Origin: Reticulitermes lucifugus
Lineage: Eukaryota > Arthropoda > Insecta > Blattodea > Rhinotermitidae
Direction of reading: 5' to 3'
Assembly: GCA_026260175.1 (NCBI GenBank)
Contig: JAKCWW010001794.1
Coordinates: 1 to 46,036 of the forward strand
DNA: 46,036 bases
Made by a program: the position numbers and the translations under genes. The notes beneath the pieces are model-generated. The model was not told the origin of the DNA and ran no database searches. It saw nothing but the letters and a program-made list of their open reading frames with translations. How positions within the stretch are numbered: position 1 is the first letter of the stretch; each line of letters starts with the position of its first letter. Of the stretch, positions 1-10,740 are shown one piece after another.

Positions 1-60
1 TAGTGTAAGGACTACTGCCACCGGGTGAAAACCCAATTGCAGTAAATAATAATAATAATA
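1..60 (+). mobile_element. 3' end of a non-LTR retrotransposon with (TAA)n tail, cut by window start
   Basis: A segment of about 48 bases (GGACTACTGCCACCGGGTG, then CCAATTGCAGTAAAT) followed by ATA/TAA repeats. The same block with the same kind of tail recurs at 14807-14892, so it is a dispersed element end. TAA-type tails are typical of I-like and RTE-like non-LTR retrotransposons, so it is probably a 3' UTR. No coding part is visible because the window starts here. Confidence 0.6.
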
Positions 61-346
61 ACTGTGTTAAGCTGCGTCTGTGTGCATTTCCACTATACTT
101 AATTATTCCGTTCCGACTGGCGGCGCAGGTCCAGGTTATGTGCACCCGGAGGTCGCGTATTTGAATACCGCTTAGGGATTGCCTACTTTGTGCTCTACTA
201 CCCACCTCCAATCTACACATTGCCAGTATCACATCAATGCAAGCGCTGTGACGATAACTGACCCTCTCCACACAGTAAAACACTTCTGGCAAAGAGGCTA
301 GAAACTGGTTTCCATAAGCGAAGAAAACATGACAGTGAAGACTCGG
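61..346. other. unassigned spacer
   Basis: No recognisable gene, RNA or repeat is visible between the LINE tail and the first foldback element. Confidence 0.5.
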
Positions 347-526
347 GTCTTCTGGTATATAACAACGCGCCGACTGGCAAATAGTAACCGACGTTTCAGA
401 GTAACGTTCTGCCTCAATTTTCAGAGTTACTGTAGTTTTCTGACCCAACAGACCGAACCACAAGTTCCTACGAAAAGTCGGTAACTGATTTCCAAGCGAC
501 ATGGCGTCGTAACCTAGAAGCCTTCA
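347..526. mobile_element. degraded foldback element with hammerhead-like core remnant
   Basis: The left arm (about 349-403: TCTTCTGG, then ACCGACGTTTC) and the right arm (about 474-524: GTCGGTAAC, then GTCGTAACCTAGAAG) are imperfect inverted repeats. They match the arms of the copies at 1126, 28456 and 42788. On the minus strand the core reads CTGAAAAT, 19 bases, then GAAACGTCGG, so the spacing is kept, but only about 3 bp of the hairpin still pair. It is the oldest-looking copy in the window, and I see no clear flanking duplication. Confidence 0.55.
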
Positions 527-1115
527 ATCAACACCGCTGTGAGAACCTTGGACCTCGCAAACCTGGTAATGTTGTAAAGACGAAAGAAATAAACAAAGGC
601 AGGACGGAAGAAACACACAGGAGGGAGGGAGGAACTTACAATGCCCATCATCCTGTGCATGCACATGACTAACAGGACGGCATTTTAATACGCGTTCATA
701 TTCAGTTTTGTTGCTTGCTGAAATAATGTTTTGCCTTGACTGTAACAAGTTTACATTTCTTCTGACGGTCGGCACGCCATATTGGGACAGCTGGGGCTCA
801 CGAGCACAGTGGGCGATCAAGGTGTCAAGGTGCGACGCGAGGTTACAGGAAAACAGGAACAAGACGGATAAGTCAGTACAGTATTTCAAGATCTCTTTGC
901 AACAGCAGTGTGTCAAGGATTTCATTTCGGAGATATGGCATGACAAATTGTTTTATCCGGTCAGAGGAAATGGACAGCACTGCGGGTGCCACATCTCGGG
1001 TACGAAGAGCGGGAAAAGCTTGAACGGTGGCAGTGACAAAATGTTACTGTATTAGTAACTGATATGCCCAATTTTAGTACTTAGTATTCCTGTTTTTATG
1101 ACAATGCAAAATTAG
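527..1115. other. unassigned stretch with two overlapping opposite ORFs
   Basis: A 115-codon plus-strand ORF (708-1055) lies almost opposite a 140-codon minus-strand ORF (524-946). Neither protein has a family motif, repeat or membrane pattern that I recognise. Opposed ORFs of this size are expected by chance in non-coding DNA of this composition. Confidence 0.4.
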
Positions 1116-1125
1116 AAACGTATTC

Positions 1126-1343
1126 ACCTTGATTTTGGGCTTCCGCCGCGACGTTGATGAGATCTGCGCTCTTCTGGGATATTACGCGGCATCGTGTGGT
1201 AATTGTTTACCGACGTTTCGGGACAACGTATCGGTCCTCGGACTCTTGACCCTTGAATGATGGGACAGTTACATTGTCCCGAAACGTCGGTAAACAATTA
1301 CCACACGACGCCGCGTAATATCCGAGAAGAGCGCAGATCTCAA
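1126..1343. mobile_element. foldback (inverted-repeat) element with hammerhead-like core, 10 bp target duplication
   Basis: Long inverted repeat: left arm about 1136-1225, right arm about 1262-1340. Both arms contain the block that reads ATATTACGCGGC on one side and GTCGGTAAACAATTACCACA on the other. AAACGTATTC occurs at 1116-1125 and again at 1344-1353, a 10 bp direct repeat that bounds the element exactly. In the right arm the plus strand reads GGGAC (1262-1266), a 9-base loop, GTCCC (1276-1280), then GAAACGTCGG. The left arm has lost the CATCTTCAAG part of its core. The direct repeat supports transposition, and its length is within the range seen for the other copies. Confidence 0.8.
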
Positions 1344-1353
1344 AAACGTATTC

Positions 1354-1752
1354 TGCCCCGTCACAAAAGACTTCAGTCCTTTTGTACCCGAAACATAACT
1401 GGCTACGTCGTCTGTTTCTTACAAATGCACGCTCAACACACTTAGCGGTGACGCTTCAAAATCTCGATCGTTCCATCCCTTCGTGTATCAGACTAACCCT
1501 AGTCCAGCATTCAGCTTCACATGTCTAACTTCATTCTTCCAGTCACCTTTTATTCTCGTATTTCTACTTGCGTCACAGCGCTCCGTATTTCAGCAGCATT
1601 TTGTTGAACAGGTATTTATAGTTCCATTAATTTATACGGTCAAAGTACAAACATTGTGCAACCATAGTACTATAATGAACATAAAAAATATATTACATGG
1701 AAAAACGTCAATAATCGAAAGATGTATTTGTAGTGTTCCAATTTTAATAATA
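1354..1752. other. unassigned stretch
   Basis: T-rich sequence with one short ORF (1483-1779) that runs into the following MITE. I recognise nothing coding or structured here. Confidence 0.4.
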
Positions 1753-1919
1753 CAGTCGAACTCGGTTATAACGTCATGAAAGGGACTGAATATTTGGCGT
1801 CGTTGTAACCGAGGTGTATAATGTTATGGTTAATTGTGACGAATTAAATGGTACCACAGAAAATCTGACTCTATAGGCGGTGTCGTATAAACCGATGTCG
1901 TTATAACCGGGTTCGATTG
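1753..1919. mobile_element. short MITE with ~22 bp terminal inverted repeats, TA-flanked
   Basis: The left end CAGTCGAACTCGGTTATAAC and the inverted right end CAATCGAACCCGGTTATAAC differ at only two positions. TA is present on both sides (1751-1752 and 1920-1921). A 167 bp size, TA target duplication and no ORF fit a non-autonomous Tc1/mariner/pogo-type element. Confidence 0.75.
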
Positions 1920-1921
1920 TA

Positions 1922-2490
1922 TTTGACATGAATTCGACTGCATTAAATCATCACAATAAGGCCCAATTTTATGGTAGTATGACAGCGTTGTTAAAATATC
2001 CCGTTTATGTATGTTCGGTGTGGGCGGTAACCATGATTAATTTGAAGCGGTTATTTTTTTAATTTTCTCCCTTAACGTACAGAAGATTCTTCTCAAACCA
2101 TTCTTAAATGTCTCCTTTTCTCGATGTCACCGTTTGTTTGTTAATTTTCACGGAACGATATGGAATACAGTTAAGCAGCTCAGTGGAAGCTCAAGTAAGC
2201 CTATAGACATTTCCTAAACCCATCTCATGAACTACATTTTTGTAAGATTCTGACGATGGTATATCACATTTGGAATCATTTAATTCACGGACTCTGTCCA
2301 AATTCTGTACTAAAAATTACAACAGAAATTAATAACACACTGCGTTTAGGTGACAGGATCGGTCCCCGTACTCACGCTAAAAATACGGCCGTAGCAGACA
2401 TAGTTGGGTCCGTCAGGCAAAGCCACTCTCAACCTCCGAGCGAGTCCCCGAAACGTCATTCCTTTTAGTAACATTTATTATTACTTTGGC
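1922..2490. other. unassigned stretch with an isolated CCCCGAAACGTC motif
   Basis: No gene seen. At 2447-2458 the string CCCCGAAACGTC occurs. It resembles the 3' half of the hammerhead-like cores elsewhere, but no 19-nt hairpin precedes it, so it may be a relic or chance. Confidence 0.35.
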
Positions 2491-2773
2491 CGTGCCATGG
2501 CTCAGGCGGTTAGTCGCCGAACTCTCACCGCGGAAGCCCGGGTTCGATACCAGGTCAGTCCATGTGGGATTTGTGGTGGACAAAGTGGCACTGAGACAGG
2601 TTTTTCTCCGAGTACTTCGGTTTTCCCCTGTCAATTTCATTCCACCGGTGCTCCATTACACGGAAAATCGGAAAAAACTAATCATCTTCATCAGTGGGTT
2701 GCACAATAAGCCTTAAGGCTGCGGTGCGTCCGTAGCATCTGCTGCAGGGCCCTTCGCCCCCATCAAAAAAAAA
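2491..2773 (+). mobile_element. tRNA-derived SINE (SINE-C) with A-rich tail
   Basis: The head has RNA polymerase III promoter-like boxes: TGGCTCAGGCGG at 2498-2509 (A box) and GGTTCGATACC at 2541-2551 (B box), about 31 bases apart as in a tRNA. A tRNA-unrelated body of about 200 bases follows and ends in an A run at 2765-2773. That is the standard layout of a SINE. ORFs across it are incidental. Only one copy is seen in this window. Confidence 0.75.
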
Positions 2774-3776
2774 TTATTACTTTTAATTCCAGACGATGGA
2801 CAAATTCCATAAATTAAACGACTCCACCTCCCTAAAACTTGCGAAGTTCATTTTGTCGCAGAAAATGACACTTTTTCTCCTTGATTTAGAAACCAAGTTT
2901 GTTCCATGAATAAAGTCCCTTCAGAATCAGCACGCACAATTATCAACCTCTGCCCAAAAAACTGTCGTTTTTCAAAACATACTTATGAACCTGCCAACAG
3001 TTACTGTAATCTATACGCAATGCTTCCAATTTCCTTCCAAGAAACAAGTTTCTATTTAAGCCCATATTATTATAAAGCAGTTTATATCATATAAACTATA
3101 TATGCTATATCATCATTTTCTTCAATCAAGAACCAAATATAATTGCTTATCTAATTTAAAAAAAAAATGAAACCAATCTTTTCCAACTATAAAAAACTGT
3201 AATTATATAAAAATTGAAGCCAGCGTCTTCAGTTCTTCTAGAAATGGGTTTCCAATTTTTACCAAATAACTGTAGTGTGTCTCTGCTAATGCTTACCACT
3301 TTGGCTTCTCTCTTATTTCGTACACAACGGCTTCTAATTTTACAGTACTTCCAGCAGCACGTTTTATTTCTGCATTTTTATTCTCAAATCTTCACTTGGC
3401 TTAACTTTGCTTTCAGCCCGCATTAACGAACAAACAAGTCACAACGGCGAGCATTAAGCTTGATCCTTTGTGTGGAAGAAATGCCACCACCAAGTGGAAG
3501 TTTAGGTCAGTTATACTTAATTTTATGACTGCTGTGCACAAGGTGTATAAAGGGAACGGATAATGAAGAGGTCGTACTTGTCTGCCAGCCCGAAAGTAAA
3601 AAGAAAGCAAAATTAAATGTGGTGCTGACGGGCCTGAAGCAAATGCTGTCACATTAACTTCATTTTGGTACATTCTGATCAGTCACATCTCAGAACACCT
3701 ACTTCACACGATGTCCTAACACACGTCTGTAACACTTCCAGGAAAACGAGCCCCATACACTGGAGTCCTTCCTGAT
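2774..3776. other. unassigned AT-rich stretch
   Basis: AT-rich, with an oligo-A run near 3158-3168 and only small ORFs (for example 3214-3426 plus, 3413-3673 minus) without recognisable motifs. Confidence 0.4.
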
Positions 3777-3945
3777 AAAATAATAGGTCCTCAGTTAGTC
3801 AAGAAATTCCCTGCATTTTATGGAACCCGAAGGTTCATTACCGTGTTCACAACAGCCCGCTACTTATCTCCACCCTGAGCCCGAAGAACCTAGTTACACT
3901 CTCCCATCCTATTTTCCAGAGGGAAAAACTGAACACACAGAAATG
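3777..3945 (-). pseudogene. non-LTR retrotransposon ORF2 C-terminal end and 3' UTR, with stops
   Basis: Read on the minus strand, the frame ending at about 3820 gives a peptide close to RAVVNTVMNLRVP followed by a stop. Two in-frame TAG codons upstream stand where tryptophan codons would be expected. The same tail (a DWI-type motif, then DQWRAVxxTVxxLRxP and stop) recurs at 7586, 33.7 and 41.1 kb, which defines a repeat family (called LINE-D here). The 3' UTR reads out toward 3777. It is a dead, 5'-truncated copy, as is usual for target-primed insertion. The clade within non-LTR elements is not determined. Confidence 0.75.
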
Positions 3946-5145
3946 CACAATATTTACATAAAGTGTTATTCAGATACACGGCATATATGTGAAACGTTTC
4001 TCAAGAAGGTAAAGATTTAACGAAATAAAATGTAAAGAAAACTGCTTCTGTGCACTGAGACAGACTTTGGAGCAGATGAAATAGAAATGACAACCCGACG
4101 TGGTAAGAAAATGTAATGAAGAATGCAGTTGCAAAACGTGTCTACAGCTCCGCAGCTCATCTTTCCACTCTCACGTCTGAGTTTTGTTCATCCGGTCTTC
4201 TGGCGTGACTGATTCGAATGTGAATCAATTAACTGATCAGGTGTCCTCTTGCTTCCACTGCATTTATAAAAGCTGGCAATGTATTAAAGCAGTTCTATGC
4301 AGACTCGCCAGCCAGTGGTCTAGAGCTGAGTGGTTATAACTGCATTGCAAAAACCAGATACTGTAGTCTTGTAGGCGTATTTACTGACATGTTGCAGTAA
4401 CTGAAAGCAGTGCCTGCCCTTAAGCTTGCAGTCAAAGTTAAAAGAGTTTCATCAGTCACTGAGAAAAGAAGGTTATTGGAAACAGTTATCACAAAAAAAG
4501 TTACTAAGCATGCTTTGTATTTGTTTCTAACTATGGCAGGCAGTTCACAAAGCGTGGGAAAAGTCGCATATAGGCTAAACTTCATAAAATAAAAGTTTTG
4601 CGAAAAAAAAACTGTATATATCCCCTAAAAAGGAGAGATGAATGGAGGGGGTGTGAGTCGGGAATATGGAATAAAGAGTTACAACCGTTGAAGGTATACG
4701 CCCTTTTAAAAAAATAACCCATGGGGATTTCAGGGAAAATATATGGTTGAGAGTTTATACAGTGTAAGTTGGGGAGGGCTGCTCAGTCGGAAGGGGTGCC
4801 TAAAAGCAGGATTGACGTCATGCTTCTCTTAGCTAGAGTGACACCCTTACTCTTCCAAGTGGTACAGAGGCCTCTTTATTTTTAAACACCCCCCCCCCTG
4901 CCCTTTATGTGTGCATTATTCCAAGGCTCCTACACAGGAACAGGTGAGCTCGTCTTCTTACAGAACCACATTCTATATCGCGTCCAGATCAATGGATAGC
5001 TCTTTCACACTTTATTTAACGTTTTATCAACTACATGGGTGTTCATCCGTTGAGCGAAGGTTTCCATAACGCGAAAGGGTCATTGGCGATCCGAGCACAC
5101 TCACGACACACCGTAAACACAGGAACTCCCAAATTACTTGCCCAC
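3946..5145. other. unassigned stretch with a 10-base C run
   Basis: No gene recognised. A C homopolymer lies at 4889-4898. Overlapping opposite small ORFs near 4334-4592 carry no motif. Confidence 0.4.
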
Positions 5146-5400
5146 TAGCCCAAGACGGGACAGCGTAGTCGGTATAACAACTCGGTACGAGCTGGACGGT
5201 CCGGAGTTCAAACCCCGATGGGGGCAAGAAATTTCCTATTCTCCATACCCGCCCAGACCGGCCCTGGGGCTCATCCAGCCTCCCCTACAATGGATAGCAA
5301 AGGTCTTTATAGCGCCGAGGTTCAGAATTGGAAGACCTACACCTCTATCCCTCTCTGTGCCACCATTGGCATGTTACGGGGTTTTACTACGCCACGACCT
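5146..5400 (+). mobile_element. tRNA-derived SINE (SINE-B), near full length
   Basis: Begins near GGGACAGCGTAGTCGGTATA and continues with GGAGTTCAAACCCCG (B-box-like). It then shows the family body motifs CCAGACCGG, CTGGGGCTCATCCAGCC, GCCGAGGTTCAGAAT and a tail resembling GCCACCATTGGCATG. The order matches the copies at 22792, 36228 (inverted) and 44686. An ORF at 5138-5455 reads through it and is not a gene. Confidence 0.75.
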
Positions 5401-6769
5401 TAGGATGGTACGATATTATGACCACGACGATGGTGGCAGGTTGGTAAAGTGGTAACACATAACACTGGTACTTCAGACCTCAGCTGAATTATCTACTGAC
5501 CTGTACGACTGGTGATCCTAGCGGCAGTGACTACGATGAATGCAGTCTTTTCGGATGTGACACCGTGTAGTCTGGTAGACATTTACAGAGTTCTTCCACA
5601 ACGTCGGGAACTTTCTATCAGAGTACATGACGTCCTCTACAGAACATAGTATTTTTCATACACTATATTGACTCAGACTTTTACGCATTATCAGGGACGC
5701 ACAGCTGCAAGAAAATACAGCACGACCATCTTCCACATTCTTAACTATCTTCCTCTATAACAATTTTTCCATTTTATTCAACGATGCATAACATCTGCAA
5801 CTGAAACAACGTAGTTAACTGAACCCAATACCAATAAAGGTGTGCGCTGCGGCGGGCTGATCCCCCACGCAAGGAGCCACACGCCGTGTCAAAAGCATGC
5901 ACCATCTCACAGTTAATTGTGAGAGTAAAAAGCCCGTAGGTTATTCTCACGTTAGTTCCTTTAGAAATAATTCTAAGTCTTACTACCAGGCCGGCCTATT
6001 GGTCTAACAAATATTCTGCATAATTTCAAACATTTACTCCCTGACATACATTATCAGTTTAAAAATTAATACACACACTCTTATGTATCTTTACTTTTTA
6101 AGTCACTCCATTAAAGTAAATATTTTTACTTGTCTTCAACTTTCCGTCAAGCGGAATCACATGCAAAAGTGGTGGGATATGTTTGCAAATCAGAGATATG
6201 AGAAAGTGGTGGGATTTACTTGCAAATTCCAGATAAACAGCAAATTTATAAGAATCTATTGTTATCTGTTGCGAAGCTAGTCTCTTCCAATCATCATGGA
6301 CCTTGGTAACCATGTTCGCTGTTCTTAGTGCTCAAGTCGATCCACTAAAACAGCGCACAAAGAGATTATGTGCAGGCAGAGGAAGCATAACACGAACATG
6401 TTCCTGCAGAACGAAGCAACTCAAAATTAACAGACTCCGAGATGCTTCACCGTGACCCACAGGCATAACACAGAACATCCAAAGTTTTCAATATCACTAG
6501 TTACACATCGTGTGTGTATAAATTATGCAGTGCGATGTTGTGCATGTTTGTCGCAAGGCTTATGTCTGCGTGCACAGAGCACGAAGACAGATAAGACGAA
6601 ATGTCATGTTATCATTTCAGTATTACGGACGACAGGCAAAAAATATGTAAGGAAAAATTACCCCTCTAATTAAAAGTGAGGTGCAGAGAGGCGTGGAAAT
6701 ATACCAACTAAGAAATATGGCCAAAGGAAGAAATAATAATTAAGTTAGACTACAGGGAAATAAGCGGAT
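5401..6769. other. unassigned stretch
   Basis: No repeat family of this window is recognised here. Small ORFs at 6083-6280 (plus) and 6098-6313 (minus) overlap on opposite strands and have no motif. Confidence 0.4.
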
Positions 6770-7022
6770 CCCAGTGGCCGCGCGGTCTAAGACGTGGGTT
6801 TGCGGCCGTTCGCTTGGTGGTATTGTGGGTTAGAATCCCGCCGGAGGCATGAGTGTCTGTCTCTTGTGAATGCTGTGTGTTGTCAGGTAGAGGTCTCTGG
6901 GTCGGGCTGATCACTCGTCCAGAGGAGTCCTACCCAGTGTGGTGTGTCTGAGTGTGATCGTGAAGCCTCGATAATGAGGAGGTCCTGGTCTACTACGGGC
7001 TGTTGCGCCATTGAAACAAAAA
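6770..7022 (+). mobile_element. tRNA-derived SINE (SINE-A)
   Basis: A-box-like TGGCCGCGCGGTC at 6775-6787 and B-box-like GGTTAGAATCC at 6828-6838 head a body with AGGTAGAGGTCTCTG, AGAGGAGTCCTACC and GAAGCCTCGATAATGAGGAG. The body ends near TGCGCCATTGAAAC. The same series is found inverted at 23092-23356 and 43420-43671. The divergence of this copy suggests an older insertion, and no clear target duplication is seen. Confidence 0.8.
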
Positions 7023-7489
7023 GTTTGAAAACCAAGTGAAAGAAATGAAAACGATAAAGGAGAACGAAGCGAAACACCAAGGAAGAGGGAAGGATATAAT
7101 GTCCACGAGAAACGAATTTCAAAATGTTTCTCATACTTAGAATGTTCCAGACTCGATCCCAGGGCACCAACAGTGGGGGAGCACGAAAGAATTTAGTGCA
7201 AATAGTCATATTTCATCCTTGTTCAGGCAGTTGTAAGCCTACTTCTTAGCTAGAAAACCCATCGTGTTCACAGATCCTCAATCACATATACTTACTGCGC
7301 AAAGCGCCGGAACTGTTGTTAAATACGGCGAGGTGTGATGAATATGCAGAGTTCCGCTTGTTCCCCTCACTTCAGCCTAACAGTCGTAACACACGGTGTG
7401 CAGAAACAGAACAATTTACATACACTGCTGGGCAAATACCAAGCGTCTTAATGAGGCAACGAAATCGCAAACAAACGTCTACATAGGAC
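7023..7489. other. unassigned stretch
   Basis: Nothing recognised between the SINE and the next LINE fragment. The ORF at 6883-7209 runs antisense through the SINE and is not a gene. Confidence 0.4.
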
Positions 7490-7860
7490 GCGCAAAATTC
7501 ATGAACGAAAAACCAATTTCCCTACAGCACACAGTATTTCTTAAGAGGAAAGCAGCCGCTCAGTTAATCAAGAAATTTCCATGTTTTATGGAAACCGAAG
7601 TCTCACTACAGTGCCTAGAACAGCCCGCCACTGGTTCACATCCCGAACCAGATGAATCCAGTCTACAACTTGACACCAGTTCTCTAAGAGCCTTTCGAAT
7701 GTTGCTCTCCTATCTTCGCCTTGGGCTTCACAGTAACTCTTACATTTAAGATTCCTCACCAAAATTTTGTATGCATTCCTCGTACCTCCCAAGAGTGCTA
7801 CATGTCCCACTAATATTTCATGAAGAGTACAAATTATGTAGCCTCCTGTTACTTCCTCTA
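7490..7860 (-). pseudogene. LINE-D ORF2 C-terminus (open frame to its natural stop) plus 3' UTR
   Basis: The minus-strand frame 7810-7586 stays open for 74 codons and ends with VDWIHLVRDVNQWRAVLGTV, then VRLRFP and TAA. The GHVA..GGTRNAY start matches the linker and tail region downstream of the reverse transcriptase domain in the other LINE-D copies. The polymerase domain itself is absent, so this is a 5'-truncated fragment and not a working gene. The 3' UTR (read leftward to about 7490) contains the conserved GGAAATTTCTTGATTAACTG. It is the least damaged LINE-D tail in the window. Confidence 0.8.
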
Positions 7861-8084
7861 TCTTTCACGTTCATTTATTTTCCTTAGCAGACTGCTGCAA
7901 AATTGCATGAAACTGGTGTTACGATAAATGCCTGCCGTACAGACAGCAATTGGCCCATTTCAATTTCATGCCAGGTTCTTTCCTGTCTCCTTCAAGTGTT
8001 TTTCATTTTTCGTCTTGACTATTCTGAACTATTCTGAAAGATGGACCTTTAATCTTACGTAACATAAATTCACGCTATAGGCCT

Positions 8085-8300
8085 ATTCTTGACAAAATAT
8101 TATAAGGGTTAAGAAATCAAGGTGAAAGAGATGGGCGGGACGTGTAGCGTGCATAGGAAAATTGGACCTACAAAATTTTGGTCGGAAAGTAGAAGGCAAG
8201 AGACCAGTCGGAATACAATGGCGTCGATGACAGAATATAAATTTTAAGGAAATGGGACCAAATGGCGGACTCCTCTGAAAATGACAATAAACCTTCTTGT
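8085..8300 (+). pseudogene. LINE-D ORF2 C-terminal fragment, with stops
   Basis: In one plus-strand frame the sequence reads KRWAGRVA, then GRKVEGKRPVG and QWRR, interrupted by TGA codons. This is the RWAGHVA / GKPEGKRPLG / RRRW block found just upstream of the DWI motif in LINE-D. It lies in the opposite orientation to the neighbour at 7490-7860, so they are separate insertions. Both ends of ORF2 are missing. Confidence 0.7.
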
Positions 8301-8748
8301 TAATCAAAAGGAGAGTTATTTTCCTACCAGCTGGGCGACAATCAGCGCCTTATAGTTACTTACATATTGATGGAATGGGAAAGACATTTTACAACTACGC
8401 CCATGTTATGTCTAGGGCAAGCAGTATGTAATCACAGTTTCACCACAAAATATCACGCCTAGTTTTATATACATTTCGCCACACGCAGACACTAATTAAA
8501 ACACGCTTATAAAACAAAATCCTATTCAAGATAAAAATTAAACTATTTCATTACTTATTTTGTAAACTACAGCATTCACATGACAAAACGTGTACGCGAA
8601 GTTCAGTACCTCCCTTTTAAAAACACACAAACTGTACGACGATCACCAAGTTCGGTCGAGAAGTGTAGCATTGCGCTACGTATCATATGGCCGTTACACA
8701 CACATGAGTGTGTAATGAGCTGAATACTAACTGAATAAACACACACAC
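8301..8748. other. unassigned stretch
   Basis: AT-rich, with no ORF of note and no recognised repeat. Confidence 0.4.
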
Positions 8749-8877
8749 CACTGAGGCCTTCGCTCTTTCAGGATGTTATGCGGCGTAGGTTGGTAGCTGC
8801 TTACCTCGCGTGCGTCGTGTAACATCCCTAAAGAGAGACGGCTTTAACTACACTTGAGAGGAAGCCTGAAATCTCGT
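8749..8877. mobile_element. foldback element derivative lacking its hammerhead-like core
   Basis: CTCTTTCAGGATGTTATGCG (8762-8781) is inverted-repeated by CGTCGTGTAACATCCCTAAAGAG (8813-8835, minor mismatches). The right end GGAAGCCTGAAATCTCGT matches the outer terminus of the 31.7 and 42.9 kb copies. The outer and middle parts of the family are present, but the GACGTTTCG core and its hairpin are gone. Confidence 0.55.
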
Positions 8878-10637
8878 ACATAGACAGTTCATTATGTTTC
8901 CATGAAATATTACAGGCAGGACTTCACACGACGTACTGAATTATGGGCTACGTTCATATCTTCGTGGTAACAATACGGGACAGCTAAGACGAGAGAGAAC
9001 TGAGTTGCCGCAACACGTGGATTCTGCAGTGTGCTATTCGCTAACGCCGAATATCCGGCCTGAATGAAACAACTTCAGGCTGCCAGCTACTTCACTTAAG
9101 AGAATAGTGGCATAAGTAAAATTATATGCTCTTCACATTTATTATTATTATTATTTTGAAATTACAGATACGAAAGCATATGAAGGGTAGTCGCTGAATT
9201 TAAAAAAGCATGTATAAAGAGGAGGGTTCTCCTGTTTTATTAAAGTAGGCCAGAGTTTGTGCTGAGTGACAGAGGAAAGCTATGAAAAACGTCATAACAC
9301 TCATCCTCTGGGGTGACATTCAAGTTTCGGAACTCCAAAATGTGAAGCGACAAAGCTAGCCTACATCTCGATATTCGATACGAACGAATGAGTTCAGACA
9401 ATACAGCCCATCGCAATTTTACAGCACTGCGCAAAGAACTAATATCAGTGTTATACTTGGATCGTCTGCAGGGGGTACCAGACAGGTGTCTACTTAAATG
9501 GTTACAAGCAGACATAGAGTGCAGATCGTTCTGCATTGACTCCTATTACCCGAAAAACAAAGTTCACAAACCCACGTTTTTAGGAAATGTTTGTCTACAC
9601 TGCTGCAGGGATATTCGCCCCCTACATCCACCCGTGCTGTGGCCCCCACTTCTCCCCTACTACAGACTGTAAGCAAGCTGCCCCCACACACAGGTGTCAT
9701 AAGATTGCGATCGGACTCATACAGAGAGTATTATATTCGCTTGGAGAGTAACATGGTATTGCAGTGAAGCGGACATATAGATTCTAAGTCCTAAACCGGC
9801 ACCTAACTTCTACCGAAAATTTAGACAGAATGGGAACTGGATACGTATCAAAGTGGTCATTAATGAATTGCCACGGCCTAGGACAAGAGCCAAGGCCGGC
9901 AGGCGTCTACGATCAGAGTGACGTATGGGATGATCCAAAAACAGAGAAATGCTTCATGAGTTGAATTAATAACACCATTTAACTACACTGCTCCAGGCAT
10001 AGGCTCCAACACACTATGAGCTTAGCAAGGGAGGTAGGCACCAATGAGTCTTCAGTCAGGGTATCGGAATTTCGATATGGGAACCAAGCGTCTCTCAGCT
10101 CTTTAATTAATTGAACAGTTGGCTATTAGCTACACATTTAGTTGGATACTTTATTTTCTGTTAAGGAAATACCCTTTAATTGGGAGCGATACGGTAAATT
10201 AGTAAAATGTCTGGCTACAGGCTGCACAACTGGGATTTTATGTCCAGCAATGGTAGTGTCAAGAGTAATGTCAGACTACGGTCAGTCAGCCAGTCTGTCT
10301 TGGTGTCAAGCTCCTCTTGGTACCCATTCCCAGATAGCCTACTAGCGTGGTTGTGACGTAAGTGTCGTACACTCTTGCAGCGACATTTCTGTCGTGGACC
10401 GGGCCTGTCCTTTGCTACAAGACAGTCATGGTAAGCTTCATATTTACGGTTTTCTTCTACATTCGTACAAACATATTTACAAAGTCTTTGAACAATTTAA
10501 TTCGTATATGTTATATACATGGCCTCTATCAGTGGATCGTGACTCAGCTTTCTTGCCTTCTGCTATAGTGGCAGCTTCGTCACTTGAAGGTCGTTCGCTT
10601 GACTCTTGTCTACATCACCGCGTCTGAACCAGCTTAC
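8878..10637. other. unassigned stretch with a short ATT microsatellite
   Basis: An ATT repeat occurs at about 9138-9154. ORFs at 9240-9536 (minus) and 9388-9672 (plus) overlap on opposite strands and have no motif. A phrase near 10038-10090 weakly resembles sequence near 40390-40425, possibly an ancient shared repeat. Confidence 0.4.
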
Positions 10638-10740
10638 GAGCGCACCCAGCCTATTCACTGGTAACCGGTGCTCATTCCCCGGCCGTACGGAGGCTAGAGA
10701 GTGCAGCTAAGTTTAGTGTCGAGGTTAAAAATGCGCAGCG
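10638..10740 (+). mobile_element. SINE-B internal fragment
   Basis: CACCCAGCCTATTCACTGG, CATTCCCCGGCCG and GTCGAGGTTAAAAATG appear in the same order as in the middle of the full SINE-B copies at 22792 and 36228. The tRNA-like head and the tail are absent. Confidence 0.55.

Noticed and set aside
524..1055. Opposed ORFs of 140 and 115 codons as genes
   Set aside because: They overlap on opposite strands, lack motifs, and are of chance length.
2447..2458. CCCCGAAACGTC as another hammerhead-like core
   Set aside because: No 19-nt hairpin and no CUGANGA box precede it.
6770..7022. tRNA-like heads of SINE-A, SINE-B and SINE-C as tRNA genes
   Set aside because: They have A and B boxes but no complete cloverleaf that I can draw, and each continues into a long tRNA-unrelated body with dispersed copies.
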